Source: Bacteroides pyogenes_A (GTDB lineage: Bacteria > Bacteroidota > Bacteroidia > Bacteroidales > Bacteroidaceae). Taken from it: a DNA stretch of 64,000 bases. Each line of letters starts with the position of its first letter. Position 1 is the first letter of the stretch. Below are positions 40,042-49,286 of the stretch, piece after piece. The stretch lies in NCBI RefSeq assembly GCF_048595595.1, contig NZ_CP184347.1. One strand, given 5' to 3'. The position numbers and the translations under genes are program-made. The notes under the pieces were generated by a model, which saw nothing but the letters and a program-made list of their open reading frames with translations, made no database searches and was not told the DNA's origin.

Positions 40042-42396
40042 TTAAAACGGATAACCGATGGCAAAATGGATACCTAAATTCCTGAAGAAGCTTCCTGTAA
40101 CATTATAGTACCCCTTCCGTCCCGTGTCATAAGGAAGATGCAGGGGGACTCCGAAATCGAGCCGGAACACCATGATGTCCATATTATAGCGTAGCCCTGC
40201 TCCCGTTCCTAAAGCAATCTGTTTGGCAAAAGTTTTCAACCGTAGCCGGGTATCATCTCCTTTCTCATCTTCACGCAGCATCCACACATTGCCCGCATCC
40301 AGAAACATGGCACCCCAGATGCTCTTGAAAATACGGAAACGGTATTCGGCATTGGCCTCCATCCGGAAAGTACCTGTCTGATCGAGATAAGAATAGCGAC
40401 TTTCTTCCGGATGGTAACCGCCGGGACCGATACTGCGTATCGTAAAAGCCCGTATACTGTTGGCACCTCCTACATAAAATTGTTCGCTATATGGAGCAAT
40501 CAGCGCATTGCCGTACGTAAAAAGTGCGCCCAAGGCCAAACGGGCGGCTATTTTGTTGTTTCTATCCATGTTCCACAAATAACGGAACTCCGAACTCAAC
40601 TTGACGAACTGCGCAAAAGGTGCGCCCAACAGGCCCTTTTCTTTCTCATCGAAAGGCTTGCCGAACGCCCGGTAGATGACCGAAGTGAGATTGCCTGCCG
40701 ACGAGGCTGTGGCCTGCCACCACACCGGATTTTTCACTCTGCGCAACGAAGCATTATCGTACGTATAAGTATATTCCATAGCCGGAATAAACTGATTTTG
40801 CAGGCTTGTGTAGAGTGCTCTGTTCTCTTTCGCTATCTCTTTAAACTGCTCCGATTGATATTGCAATACATTGAAGCTCAATTTAAAAGGAGTAAGACTG
40901 TGTTTACTCACACGCGTAGGATGAAAGTCATAAGTTGCATTCCCTCCAAACGAGAGTAGCTTATAATATTTAGCTCTATTGAGCTGATTAACATATACAC
41001 GAAAAGTAGTCGTGGCAGGAAAGTCGAACTCGCGTTTGCCGAAACGCGGGAAAACGACTCTCGGAAAGGTGAGAGATGTGGAAAGCCCCATCTCCCAGCT
41101 ATTCATCAGCGAGTTCTTCTTCCCCGATCCGGTCTGCCATTCGTAAGAACCTTTCAATTGCACATTCCAGCTTTCTCCTCCACCGAATACATTGTTCCGG
41201 GTTACGCCGAAAGACGCTCCCGGCCCTGCCTGATCGTTGCTCTTAGTTACTATGTTCACTTCCAACTCCGCATCCAGAGGTTTCGCAAAAGAGGCCTGCA
41301 TCCGTATGTCCAACGTATCAGAAACCCCGATTGTATCCCGAGGGATATATTGCAAATCAAGATAACTGAATATAGCCAACTGGCTGAGTTTCTCCTGAAC
41401 CTGATCCTGACGGGATTGATTATACAAGCGATTGCGATTGAAAATACGTTTCTGGTCATTCCTCACATATTCCTGATAGTTCAACCAACGGTAGAGCATG
41501 TTGGGACGGACTTTCAGTTTCTTATGATAATGAATGTGGATATCTTTGTACCAGAGACTGTCGGTAGGAGATTCTCCATCCTTCCCAAACAGATAAACCG
41601 ATAAATTCCCTAAATAATACTGTCTTTGGGCAGCGGCAGGCAAACCCGGAATCGGGGTAAGGCGGAGGCTGATATTCCCTCCGGGAACCAACGTCGTATC
41701 TGCCTGATACGTCAGATAATCCGGACGAAAATAAAAGTATCCTTTGTTGCGCAGCAAGCTGCTGATTCGAGTACGCTCCTCATCCAGTTCCACTACGTTA
41801 AACTGTTCTCCCGGAGTAATGTAAGAGTTTTTTCGTCCGCTCTCTATGATTTCCAGCGTATGGGGATTGAAACGATGGTAGTAAACCGTATCGATAAAAT
41901 AAGGGTTCTTCATGTCTACTGTATAGCGTATGGCAGCTTTCAGACTGTCTTTCTTGTCGAACAGCGTTTCATAGGTTACTTTCCCGTTAAAATACCCGTA
42001 ATCTCGAAGTATATTGCCTGCCACCTTCACTCTGATATCAGGATTGACTGTGGAGATGAACACCGGGGGATTGGCAGCAAAGCGTTTGAACATCCACCTG
42101 CCCAACCCTTTTTCATAATGAACAAAGTTGTTATACATCCACATTTTAAAAGGAATCGGCAAAAAACCGCCCATCATCCTCGTACTGGGCGTTTTATCAA
42201 GGGCGGCGTTAATCTCGGTCATCGCAGTTTGCCCTGTGCGAGTTTTCGATTCGTTCAGCACTTTCGTTTTCTGTCCCGTATAAAGCACTTCACCCTTAGG
42301 CAGGTTTCGCGTAAGCGAACAGCCGCTTAGCAGAAACAAGGGAGATATGATTAGCAAAAGCCCAAATCTCTTTTTGTTGTATAGTAAATCTTTCAT
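40042..42396 (-). CDS. tamL: TamL-like Omp85 outer-membrane lipoprotein
   Basis: Start chosen at ATG 42396 (MKDLLYNKKRF, 784 residues), because it opens a lipoprotein signal with cysteine in FLLSGCSL (about residue 26). POTRA-like repeats follow, then a C-terminal 16-strand barrel of the BamA/TamA (Omp85) family with SEQFYVGGANSIRAFTIRSIGPG near residue 650 and a terminal aromatic residue. The lipid-anchored TamA variant paired with TamB is known in Bacteroidetes as TamL. It is 16 bp downstream of tamB. Confidence 0.88.
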   Translation of the reverse strand: MKDLLYNKKRFGLLLIISPLFLLSGCSLTRNLPKGEVLYTGQKTKVLNESKTRTGQTAMTEINAALDKTPSTRMMGGFLPIPFKMWMYNNFVHYEKGLGRWMFKRFAANPPVFISTVNPDIRVKVAGNILRDYGYFNGKVTYETLFDKKDSLKAAIRYTVDMKNPYFIDTVYYHRFNPHTLEIIESGRKNSYITPGEQFNVVELDEERTRISSLLRNKGYFYFRPDYLTYQADTTLVPGGNISLRLTPIPGLPAAAQRQYYLGNLSVYLFGKDGESPTDSLWYKDIHIHYHKKLKVRPNMLYRWLNYQEYVRNDQKRIFNRNRLYNQSRQDQVQEKLSQLAIFSYLDLQYIPRDTIGVSDTLDIRMQASFAKPLDAELEVNIVTKSNDQAGPGASFGVTRNNVFGGGESWNVQLKGSYEWQTGSGKKNSLMNSWEMGLSTSLTFPRVVFPRFGKREFDFPATTTFRVYVNQLNRAKYYKLLSFGGNATYDFHPTRVSKHSLTPFKLSFNVLQYQSEQFKEIAKENRALYTSLQNQFIPAMEYTYTYDNASLRRVKNPVWWQATASSAGNLTSVIYRAFGKPFDEKEKGLLGAPFAQFVKLSSEFRYLWNMDRNNKIAARLALGALFTYGNALIAPYSEQFYVGGANSIRAFTIRSIGPGGYHPEESRYSYLDQTGTFRMEANAEYRFRIFKSIWGAMFLDAGNVWMLREDEKGDDTRLRLKTFAKQIALGTGAGLRYNMDIMVFRLDFGVPLHLPYDTGRKGYYNVTGSFFRNLGIHFAIGYPF

Positions 42397-42412
42397 TTTC
42401 CGAATCTTTTCT

Positions 42413-45400
42413 TTATTGAGTGTCACGTTTGTTTTTTTCTCTCTTCCTTCTGAAGATGAACAACTCACTCAGTTTGTCCAGCTTTTTACGGAACACAATT
42501 CCGACACCCGCTTCCGTTATTTCTCCTTCAAGTATGCTCTCGTAGTTTTTATCGTAGAACAAACGGACATAACGTGTGCCTGTACGGTCTAAGCGATACT
42601 CCAAAGAAAGGTTGTCGATAAAAGTTTCGGCATCGTTCTGCACATTCCGTCCTGTGGATACCTTTCCGCCTACGACAATGCGAAAACGGTTATTAAAGAA
42701 CCGATGCGAGTAACGGAAACTGTAATCGGTACGTTTTCCGCCTGCTTCCGCATCATCGTGCCCTTCGATTCCGAAAGAGAAGCTCGCATTCTTCAGATTT
42801 CCCATCAAAGCATTGATCTGACTGGTCAATACAGAATTAAGCGCCGATCCCATATTCAATAAGTTTCCGCTTCGTGCACCGCCACCAATCGGTCCTGTTC
42901 CCAAGTAAGTTTTCGCAACCATGATATAAAGAGCCTGTTTTCCCCTTTCTTCGGAATCCATGGCGGCAAGCTGATTCTGAATGGCGGCATCGTCCGGAGC
43001 CTCCACATCGAAGGCGAAAGAAATCCGGTCTAATCGTTCCTTGACAATTATGGATACGTCGAAATTCACCATCCGGGAGCCTCCGTTCTCTCCATCGGCC
43101 ACAGACGCCCGTATACGGTCGGTCGCCTTGAACTTCAACGTCGGCTTCATCGGATCGCCCACCCAATCTATGTAACTTCCATTCTCTATCTCAAACTCTT
43201 TTGCGGCAATCACCGGCAAAGAATATTTCATCAATCCTCCGGTCAACGTATAGCGGCCGGTAAGATTCAGATCGCCTTGCGGAGTGTACTTCAATGACAA
43301 GTCACCTCCTCCCTCCAGTTCTATTCTATCGTTGCCTTCCAAATCCAGATCGACTTTCAAACGCACCGATGGGTCGATGTGCACTGTCATATTCATATCC
43401 AGCCCGCCCAAAGAAACACTCGGTATTTCCTTGCGCTCTACTTCCGTGGTATCGCTGAAAGAAGTAAAAGTAACTATACTTCCCAAACGATCTTGTACGG
43501 TGAGGGGAGAGTCGGTTAAAATATACGCCACATCCGTACTACCCAACAAGCTCATATTTCCGCGCATCACCAGCCCGTCCAATGGGCCTCTGACGGATGC
43601 CCTGAAATCGGCCAATACTTTTCCGTACACCAAGCTTTCACGGGTACGCCCGGCATCGAGCAACAGATAGTTTTCGGCCAACATATTCAAATTAGCCATC
43701 GGACGTTTCATGTCGCGGAAATCCACATATCCATCAATGGTAAAGGGATTATTCTCTGTTGTATAAATAGCCAGATTGTCAAAAATCAAACGATTGTCGC
43801 TTAATTGCACAGGGCGATCGTCGAGCCTGAACCGGACGGCATATTGACGGGACGAGACAGAAGCGGAATCCATAATGAGCTCGCCGTTTACCAATGGTCT
43901 ATCGGTACGACCCGTTATGCGCAGATTTCCGTTCATAGCTCCCGACAGCGCCACCAGTTGACGGGGAATAAATGCGTCGGCTATCCGCAGCGGAAAATGA
44001 GAAAGCTCGGCGCTTACCTGCAAGCTATCATTTCCTTGACCGGCAGGAAGTAATCTTCCGTCGACGGTCATAACCTCTTTCCGTTCATGGGTCAGGTAAC
44101 CATTCAAATATTGCTTCCCCTGTTCGCCGGGCAACCAGGTAGCTCCCAATGTAACATCTCCGATGAGTTGGCGTTCGTAAGTCAATTGATCCATAAACAC
44201 CTCCGCCGAAACCTGAAGTTCCTTTTCCGACTGAATGTAATGAGCCTCCGCCGAAAACAAACCTGTTATTTCCGGGAAATAAGGAAGCACACTGCTGAGC
44301 TCATCCAAACGAATGCGACGAATCTCGACATTGATATTCTGCAAAGAAGTCGTATCTTCTTGTACCGAATGGGCCCGGAATCCCATACCTTCATCGCTAA
44401 ACATGTCCACATTGGCGTATAGACGTTTATTTTTATGCAGATAAATCCAATTGCTATTTTCTTTGAAATGGAATTTGCGAAATGCAATAATCGGTTCCTC
44501 CGGTATAAGTCGAAAGATAAGCCCGTCACCTTTACCTTGTCCCTCCGTCAACGGACGTATATTGACACCTATTGAAACCCCCTTTTCTCCTTGTTTATTT
44601 TTATACTCGGCCAGCAATTCAGCATCCTGATTACGTACAGAACCGGTCAATGTAGCAGCAAAAGAGAACTGCGGATTATCGGGAGCGTTGATCACTCCTC
44701 CCCTGAAATTCATTTGTGCGGTATCTTGTTTTACCGTAAAGAAGATAGTATCCAGTTGCAACGTGTCCATTTTTAGCGAATGTACATTGGCAATAACATT
44801 CATCCCCCAATCGGGAGCCGTAGCAGCTTTTATTGAAATTTCACGGAAATCAATATCTTTCATCTCCAAATAATACGCCAGCGGATTCTCCTTTCCGGCA
44901 GAAAAAGAAAGAACTGCAGACGGTAAGGCGCTACGCAACTCAGCGTGATTCAACATCTTCTCATCGAATTGTCTTATCAATACCTTGACAAATTTTTCCG
45001 ATTGACGCATGAATGAGTTTAACCCGGAAATAGCATCGAGACGGAAATCCATGTCTCCGGAAACCAAACGGCTTAATATCTGATTCTTCCTGACTTCGGC
45101 TGAAAAACTGAAAGCTACTTCCTGCTTCATCGGCTTAGGAATTACCCCAAGTTTATACAAGTCGATCCGGGCTGCTTCAATATTCAATTCACCATCCGGA
45201 TACTTATTTGCTAAATTATATTCCCCGTCTGCCGTCATCTTCAGTAACTCGTTGTCACTGGTAAGCCGGACTGTCGCCAAGGCCCCTTTCAAGCTGCCAT
45301 TTAACTGAATGTTCGACAAGCGATAGTTGCTATAATGAAGATTATCTAAGGAAAGGTTCAAATTGGCAAACGAACGATAAGAAGATACATCCAAACCTTT

Positions 45401-46948
45401 TCCGTTGATGTCCGACGAAAGGGAAAGCTCGTATATGGAGTTTTTCGGAAGGAAATGCTGAAGTTGGAAGTTATCCATTTTCAGTTGGGCATTATAAACC
45501 TCGGACGAACTGTCTAAAATACCGGATAAATGTATATTCCCCGTACCTTCCTGCAAGTGCAGCCCGGCTTTATATTGAGATCCTTCGAAGTCTACCCGGC
45601 CTTTCAGGCTTATACTGTCGGGAATGGTAAGGGAACCGTCAAGAGGTTTTCCGGTCAATGCTGCCAGAAAATCCAGCTTCTTAGTCAGAACGTCGAGTTC
45701 TATTTTACCCGAACGATTAACACTGTCGGTCCAATTGCTCAATACACCTCTTCCTTTTAAAGAGAAAGCTCCCGGCAGATCGATCGTAAAAGGCGAGATC
45801 TTAACATCTTTCAGGTTGCCTTCTATCCCACCCTGAACCGTCAAAGGCCGAAAAGGATAAGTTTCTTTAAAAGCATCCGGCAATCCGCCGACAAACAGCA
45901 TAACATCTTCTTTCCCGAAATGAGCCTTCAAACGAGCAAAAACCGTCCCTTTGCCAGAAGCATCCATCAGGTTCCATTGGCTGCGGGAGGAAAAAGACAC
46001 ATCGGAATGTGGAGTCAACAGATTCAGTTGAGGAATGCTTATGATCGAATCGTTGGCAAACATTCGCCCTGTAAAAGAAGTGACGCTTATACCCGAACGT
46101 TCGTTCATTTCCATTTCGCGAATTACCGCATTCATATTCCTGCCCCGATAAAACAAAGAATCCAAGCCTATGCGAAGATCACGCACAGCAATATGCGAAG
46201 CGTCAAATCCTTTCTTCGGTTCAGACGTGCCCACATCATAACGGATACTTCCTCCCGAAAGCAGAAGTTGCCTCAATCCGTAAAATTGCCGCTTCAGATC
46301 CACAGCAGCTTCTTTCACCGTGGCCTCTTCGATATGAGCTGCGGTGCGCACCGTATCAGAAAGCACCAGCATATTGAAAGAAACATTTTTCAGTTTTAAC
46401 CGGCGAAGATCTATCTTCCAATTCACCGGAGGCGTTGCCGCTGTGTCTTCAGGAACGACTATGGTATCGTTCATCAGCAATTGCACATGAGTATTGGATA
46501 GTTCGGCACGGTTGACAAGCGCGTTTTCATTCACCAAATCTACCCCGTCGCTTCTTAATATAAAACTCCCTATCACTCCACGTATCTGCATTTCTTTCAT
46601 TAAGTGGGCCGAATTGACCGAAGCTTGCTGCAGAGAAACATTATCCACTACGACCGTTCCTTTCAGCAGAGGCACTAAGCGCACCTTAACATTCAGGCTC
46701 TCTAAAGACAAGAGCGTATCGGGAGAGTGTATTACCTCTACCCCGCGTACCAATAAATTAATGGGAAAACGCAAATCGATTCGCCGGATACGAATGTCCA
46801 TACCTGTGGATTTTGAAGCATAGGCAGTTACCTCCCGGCGCAGAAGATTCTGGACAGGAGGAACATAAAGCAATACTATCAGTATCACGAACAATAATAT
46901 AGGGGTAAGTAACATCCAACCCACCCGTCTTATCCATTTCCGTTTCAT
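42413..46948 (-). CDS. tamB: TamB-like translocation/assembly module protein
   Basis: A 1511-residue protein with one N-terminal membrane helix (about 8-30, LLTPILLFVILIVLLYVPPV), a very long beta-helical body, and the C-terminal TamB/DUF490 domain (about 1150-1480, with RYTLTGGLMKYSLPVIAAKEF and GKQALYIMVAKTYLG). TamB-family proteins bridge the periplasm and are implicated in lipid transport and outer-membrane protein assembly. The pairing with tamL downstream supports the assignment. Confidence 0.9.
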   Translation of the reverse strand: MKRKWIRRVGWMLLTPILLFVILIVLLYVPPVQNLLRREVTAYASKSTGMDIRIRRIDLRFPINLLVRGVEVIHSPDTLLSLESLNVKVRLVPLLKGTVVVDNVSLQQASVNSAHLMKEMQIRGVIGSFILRSDGVDLVNENALVNRAELSNTHVQLLMNDTIVVPEDTAATPPVNWKIDLRRLKLKNVSFNMLVLSDTVRTAAHIEEATVKEAAVDLKRQFYGLRQLLLSGGSIRYDVGTSEPKKGFDASHIAVRDLRIGLDSLFYRGRNMNAVIREMEMNERSGISVTSFTGRMFANDSIISIPQLNLLTPHSDVSFSSRSQWNLMDASGKGTVFARLKAHFGKEDVMLFVGGLPDAFKETYPFRPLTVQGGIEGNLKDVKISPFTIDLPGAFSLKGRGVLSNWTDSVNRSGKIELDVLTKKLDFLAALTGKPLDGSLTIPDSISLKGRVDFEGSQYKAGLHLQEGTGNIHLSGILDSSSEVYNAQLKMDNFQLQHFLPKNSIYELSLSSDINGKGLDVSSYRSFANLNLSLDNLHYSNYRLSNIQLNGSLKGALATVRLTSDNELLKMTADGEYNLANKYPDGELNIEAARIDLYKLGVIPKPMKQEVAFSFSAEVRKNQILSRLVSGDMDFRLDAISGLNSFMRQSEKFVKVLIRQFDEKMLNHAELRSALPSAVLSFSAGKENPLAYYLEMKDIDFREISIKAATAPDWGMNVIANVHSLKMDTLQLDTIFFTVKQDTAQMNFRGGVINAPDNPQFSFAATLTGSVRNQDAELLAEYKNKQGEKGVSIGVNIRPLTEGQGKGDGLIFRLIPEEPIIAFRKFHFKENSNWIYLHKNKRLYANVDMFSDEGMGFRAHSVQEDTTSLQNINVEIRRIRLDELSSVLPYFPEITGLFSAEAHYIQSEKELQVSAEVFMDQLTYERQLIGDVTLGATWLPGEQGKQYLNGYLTHERKEVMTVDGRLLPAGQGNDSLQVSAELSHFPLRIADAFIPRQLVALSGAMNGNLRITGRTDRPLVNGELIMDSASVSSRQYAVRFRLDDRPVQLSDNRLIFDNLAIYTTENNPFTIDGYVDFRDMKRPMANLNMLAENYLLLDAGRTRESLVYGKVLADFRASVRGPLDGLVMRGNMSLLGSTDVAYILTDSPLTVQDRLGSIVTFTSFSDTTEVERKEIPSVSLGGLDMNMTVHIDPSVRLKVDLDLEGNDRIELEGGGDLSLKYTPQGDLNLTGRYTLTGGLMKYSLPVIAAKEFEIENGSYIDWVGDPMKPTLKFKATDRIRASVADGENGGSRMVNFDVSIIVKERLDRISFAFDVEAPDDAAIQNQLAAMDSEERGKQALYIMVAKTYLGTGPIGGGARSGNLLNMGSALNSVLTSQINALMGNLKNASFSFGIEGHDDAEAGGKRTDYSFRYSHRFFNNRFRIVVGGKVSTGRNVQNDAETFIDNLSLEYRLDRTGTRYVRLFYDKNYESILEGEITEAGVGIVFRKKLDKLSELFIFRRKREKNKRDTQ

Positions 46949-47301
46949 GCAGAAATATGTATCAATATTGAGAACTCCACAAAGAAAATAAAATATTTCG
47001 TAATACGACCAACTTTAGAGAGACAAAATAGAAAAAAAATGGCACCCCTCCTCTACCGGATACCTATATCATGTATCTATATCAATTCTTGCGATGTAAA
47101 CCATATTTTGATCAAGTTATCTATTCCCATTAGCAAATATCAAAAAAGGATATTGTCTTCACTATAAAATGTAACTTAAAACATCTTATATTTGTATTTA
47201 ATTATTTATATATAAACTATCATCAATCAGAAGAAATATCACAAGAATAGTAAGAAGATATTAAATACAATAATTATAAACATTTTTTAAAAAAAAGAGT
47301 A
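46949..47301 (+). other. Upstream region of the recombinase gene
   Basis: An AT-rich gap between the divergent tamB and recombinase genes. TATATTTG at 47187-47194 is a good -7 box for rightward transcription but has no matching -33 element. No further gene or long repeat is visible, and the inverted repeats flanking 48304-48601 do not recur here. Confidence 0.45.
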
Positions 47302-48252
47302 ATGAAAGAAAAAGAGAAAGAGAAAGCAAACGACTTAGCCGGTTTCATGTATGAGTTCATATCTCATTTGCACGCCGAAGGACGCTACGGTACTGCACAT
47401 GTATACCGAAGTACACTGAGACGCATCATCGAGTTTGAAGGAGGGCGCAAAGAAATCCCTTTTACAAACCTTACCACCTGCTGGCTGAATGCTTTCCAGA
47501 ATTATCTTATGCAAAAAGGAGCCAGTTTCAACACCATATCCACATACCTACGTATGTTACGAGCCACCTACAACAGGGCCGTACATAAAGGGATAGCACC
47601 CTATGTACCGTTACTCTTCAACAAAGTGCATACTGGAGTGGAGCGAGGGAAAAGCAGGGCACTATCTGTGGAAATAATGCATCGCATTATGAAACCGGAC
47701 CGAGAATTGCCGACGGAACTAGAGAACACGCGCTCATTATTTGTCCTACTTTTCATGCTCAGAGGACTTTGCTTTGTAGATTTGTTTTTCCTGCGAAGGA
47801 ACGACTTGCAAGGAAGCACTCTACGATACCGCCGCCACAAAACAGGACGCCCTCTACGCGTAGAAGCAGGCCCCGAAGCAATGAAGATCATCGGCAAATA
47901 TGCCACAAAAGCGACTGGGAACCAACGATTGTTCTCTCTGACAAGCTCAGCAGAAGGCATGGAATACCGCCTATATCAGTGTGCGCTGAGGACATTCAAC
48001 AAGAGACTCAAACAGCTTTCTTTACATCTGGAACTGGGAGTGAATCTAAGCACATACTGCGCACGACACAGTTGGGCCACCATAGCAAACTTCTGTCACT
48101 ACGACAAAGCGTTGATCAGCAATGCCATGGGACATTCATCGCTTAAGGTGACGGAAACTTATTTCCAAGATTTTAGGGATGAGGAAATTGACAGGATGAA
48201 CCAAGGGGTCATTTCCCACGTAATACATGGAAGCTGGGGAATAACAGCTTGA
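47302..48252 (+). CDS. Tyrosine site-specific recombinase
   Basis: A 316-residue integrase-family protein. An N-terminal SAM-like core-binding domain (about 10-105) is followed by the catalytic domain: first Arg in MLRGLCFVDLF, Lys in RHKTGRPL, the box-II segment STYCARHSWAT (the usual HxxR histidine replaced by Tyr), His in GHSS and the nucleophile Tyr287 in TETYFQDF. This short two-domain form is typical of Bacteroides recombinases that invert neighbouring DNA rather than of large mobile-element integrases. The 298-bp segment bounded by inverted repeats starts 52 bp after its stop. Confidence 0.9.
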   Translation: MKEKEKEKANDLAGFMYEFISHLHAEGRYGTAHVYRSTLRRIIEFEGGRKEIPFTNLTTCWLNAFQNYLMQKGASFNTISTYLRMLRATYNRAVHKGIAPYVPLLFNKVHTGVERGKSRALSVEIMHRIMKPDRELPTELENTRSLFVLLFMLRGLCFVDLFFLRRNDLQGSTLRYRRHKTGRPLRVEAGPEAMKIIGKYATKATGNQRLFSLTSSAEGMEYRLYQCALRTFNKRLKQLSLHLELGVNLSTYCARHSWATIANFCHYDKALISNAMGHSSLKVTETYFQDFRDEEIDRMNQGVISHVIHGSWGITA

Positions 48253-48303
48253 ATAGTATGTAATATAAAGAATTTAATACTTTGAAAAAATAAGACTAAA
48301 TAC

Positions 48304-48326
48304 TACTGTTACTTGATAGGTAACGG
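48304..48326 (+). repeat. Left inverted repeat of the putative invertible segment
   Basis: TACTGTTACTTGATAGGTAACGG. The 19-bp core GTTACTTGATAGGTAACGG is identical, in inverse orientation, to the right repeat; over 23 bp there is one mismatch. Internally it is GTTAC, a 7-bp spacer TTGATAG, and GTAAC, the architecture of a tyrosine-recombinase crossover site. Confidence 0.88.
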
Positions 48327-48343
48327 AATCATAATTGATTCGG

Positions 48344-48375
48344 CAAAGATAAATATTTATTTTCATAATCCTAAA
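48344..48375 (-). promoter_or_regulatory. Promoter inside the invertible segment
   Basis: On the minus strand TATCTTTG (48344-48351) is an exact -7 box. A TTTAG-like -33 element lies 19 bp upstream (about 48371-48375), one base from TTTG. I found no equally good rightward promoter in the segment. Confidence 0.65.
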
Positions 48376-48578
48376 CTTTTTTCTTCTTTTTTTGTAAAAC
48401 AATGGAAAAAGTTTCATAACATCTTCTACAACCTTACGGAAAAGAGCATAATAAAGCCGTCCATATCCCTTAATACGGAATATAGAAAAACATACTTAGG
48501 TTGCAGAACCGAGATATCATATGCTCTTACATGAACAACCACACTTAAACATCCTTATGAAGAGCCTTTACATGCTTC

Positions 48579-48601
48579 CCGTTACCTATCAAGTAACGGT
48601 A
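48579..48601 (-). repeat. Right inverted repeat of the putative invertible segment
   Basis: CCGTTACCTATCAAGTAAC followed by GGTA on the + strand, the reverse complement of the left repeat with one mismatch in 23. The site itself is CCGTTAC-CTATCAA-GTAACGG, a 7-bp symmetric arm pair around a 7-bp spacer. Confidence 0.88.
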
Positions 48602-48621
48602 CTTCTGTTAGCACACAAAAC

Positions 48622-48640
48622 ATTAGGTAATAGGTAACGG
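48622..48640 (+). repeat. Third, degenerate recombination-site-like copy
   Basis: ATTAGGTAATAGGTAACGG matches the left repeat at 15 of 19 positions, with an intact right half, and has the same orientation as the left repeat. It lies 34 bp before the first pilus-operon gene and could be an accessory or decayed site. Confidence 0.55.
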
Positions 48641-48673
48641 GCAGATTATGTCTGCTCCCAAATATTAAACCTT

Positions 48674-49228
48674 ATGAGTAAAAACACTTTTTTGCTATTC
48701 GCATTACTACTGTGCCTATTTTTCCCAAAACGTTCCATGGCACAATTCTATTCGGTACGTACCAATCTTGTAGGTCTGGCAACCGGGAACCTCAACGTGG
48801 AAGGATCTATGGCATTCTCTACACAATGGACGGCGCATCTGCCCGTACAGTACAATCCATTCAAACTATGGGGCGACGCAAAGCTGAAGAATTTCACCGT
48901 GGAACCCGGAGTCCGGTACTGGATGAGGGAATCCTACGGCGGGGGATACTTCTTCGGGATCCACGGGGTATTTTCAATATACAACGTAGGCGGGATATTC
49001 GGGCATCGTTACCGTTACGAAGGCACTGCATGGGGCGGAGGCATTTCCGCCGGATGGGTACGCCCCCTGTCGAGGAGATGGAACATCGAGTTCGAACTCG
49101 GAGCGGGAATCGTATGGGCCGACTGGGAGCGTTTCAGGTGCGTGCACTGTGGAAAACGAGTGGCCAAAGACAACGGGGTAAGGCTCGTGCCCACACGCAC
49201 GGCAGTCAATCTGGTATACTTGTTTTAG
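48674..49228 (+). CDS. DUF3575-family protein of the pilus operon
   Basis: A 184-residue protein with a signal peptide cleaved after about residue 23 (PKRSMAQF), then a beta-rich body with RTNLVGLATGNLNVEGS, VEPGVRYWMRES and GGGISAGWVRPLSRRW, ending YLF like an outer-membrane strand. DUF3575 proteins regularly accompany Bacteroidales Mfa-type pilus genes; the function is unknown and an outer-membrane location is inferred. It is the first gene downstream of the putative invertible promoter. Confidence 0.82.
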   Translation: MSKNTFLLFALLLCLFFPKRSMAQFYSVRTNLVGLATGNLNVEGSMAFSTQWTAHLPVQYNPFKLWGDAKLKNFTVEPGVRYWMRESYGGGYFFGIHGVFSIYNVGGIFGHRYRYEGTAWGGGISAGWVRPLSRRWNIEFELGAGIVWADWERFRCVHCGKRVAKDNGVRLVPTRTAVNLVYLF

Positions 49229-49286
49229 TTTCTGCCTGTTTTTACTTTTCTACCGATACCATAACTTTTTCAAACAAAGATCACGT

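Larger units (their letters stand above)
48304..48601. promoter_or_regulatory. Putative invertible promoter segment (phase switch)
   Basis: 298 bp bounded by 23-bp inverted repeats, between the tyrosine recombinase gene and the pilus operon. It contains no gene, but it does contain a Bacteroides promoter on the minus strand (48344 to about 48375). As sequenced the promoter points towards the recombinase gene and away from the pilus genes, so the orientation looks OFF. Inversion would put the -7 box at about 48554-48561 reading right, with a start near 48568 and a leader of about 105 nt before the ATG at 48674. Confidence 0.8.

Noticed and set aside
47302..48252. Recombinase as the integrase of a prophage or conjugative element
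   Set aside because: No phage, conjugation, excisionase or attachment-site features follow; the neighbouring inverted repeats fit a local inversion better.
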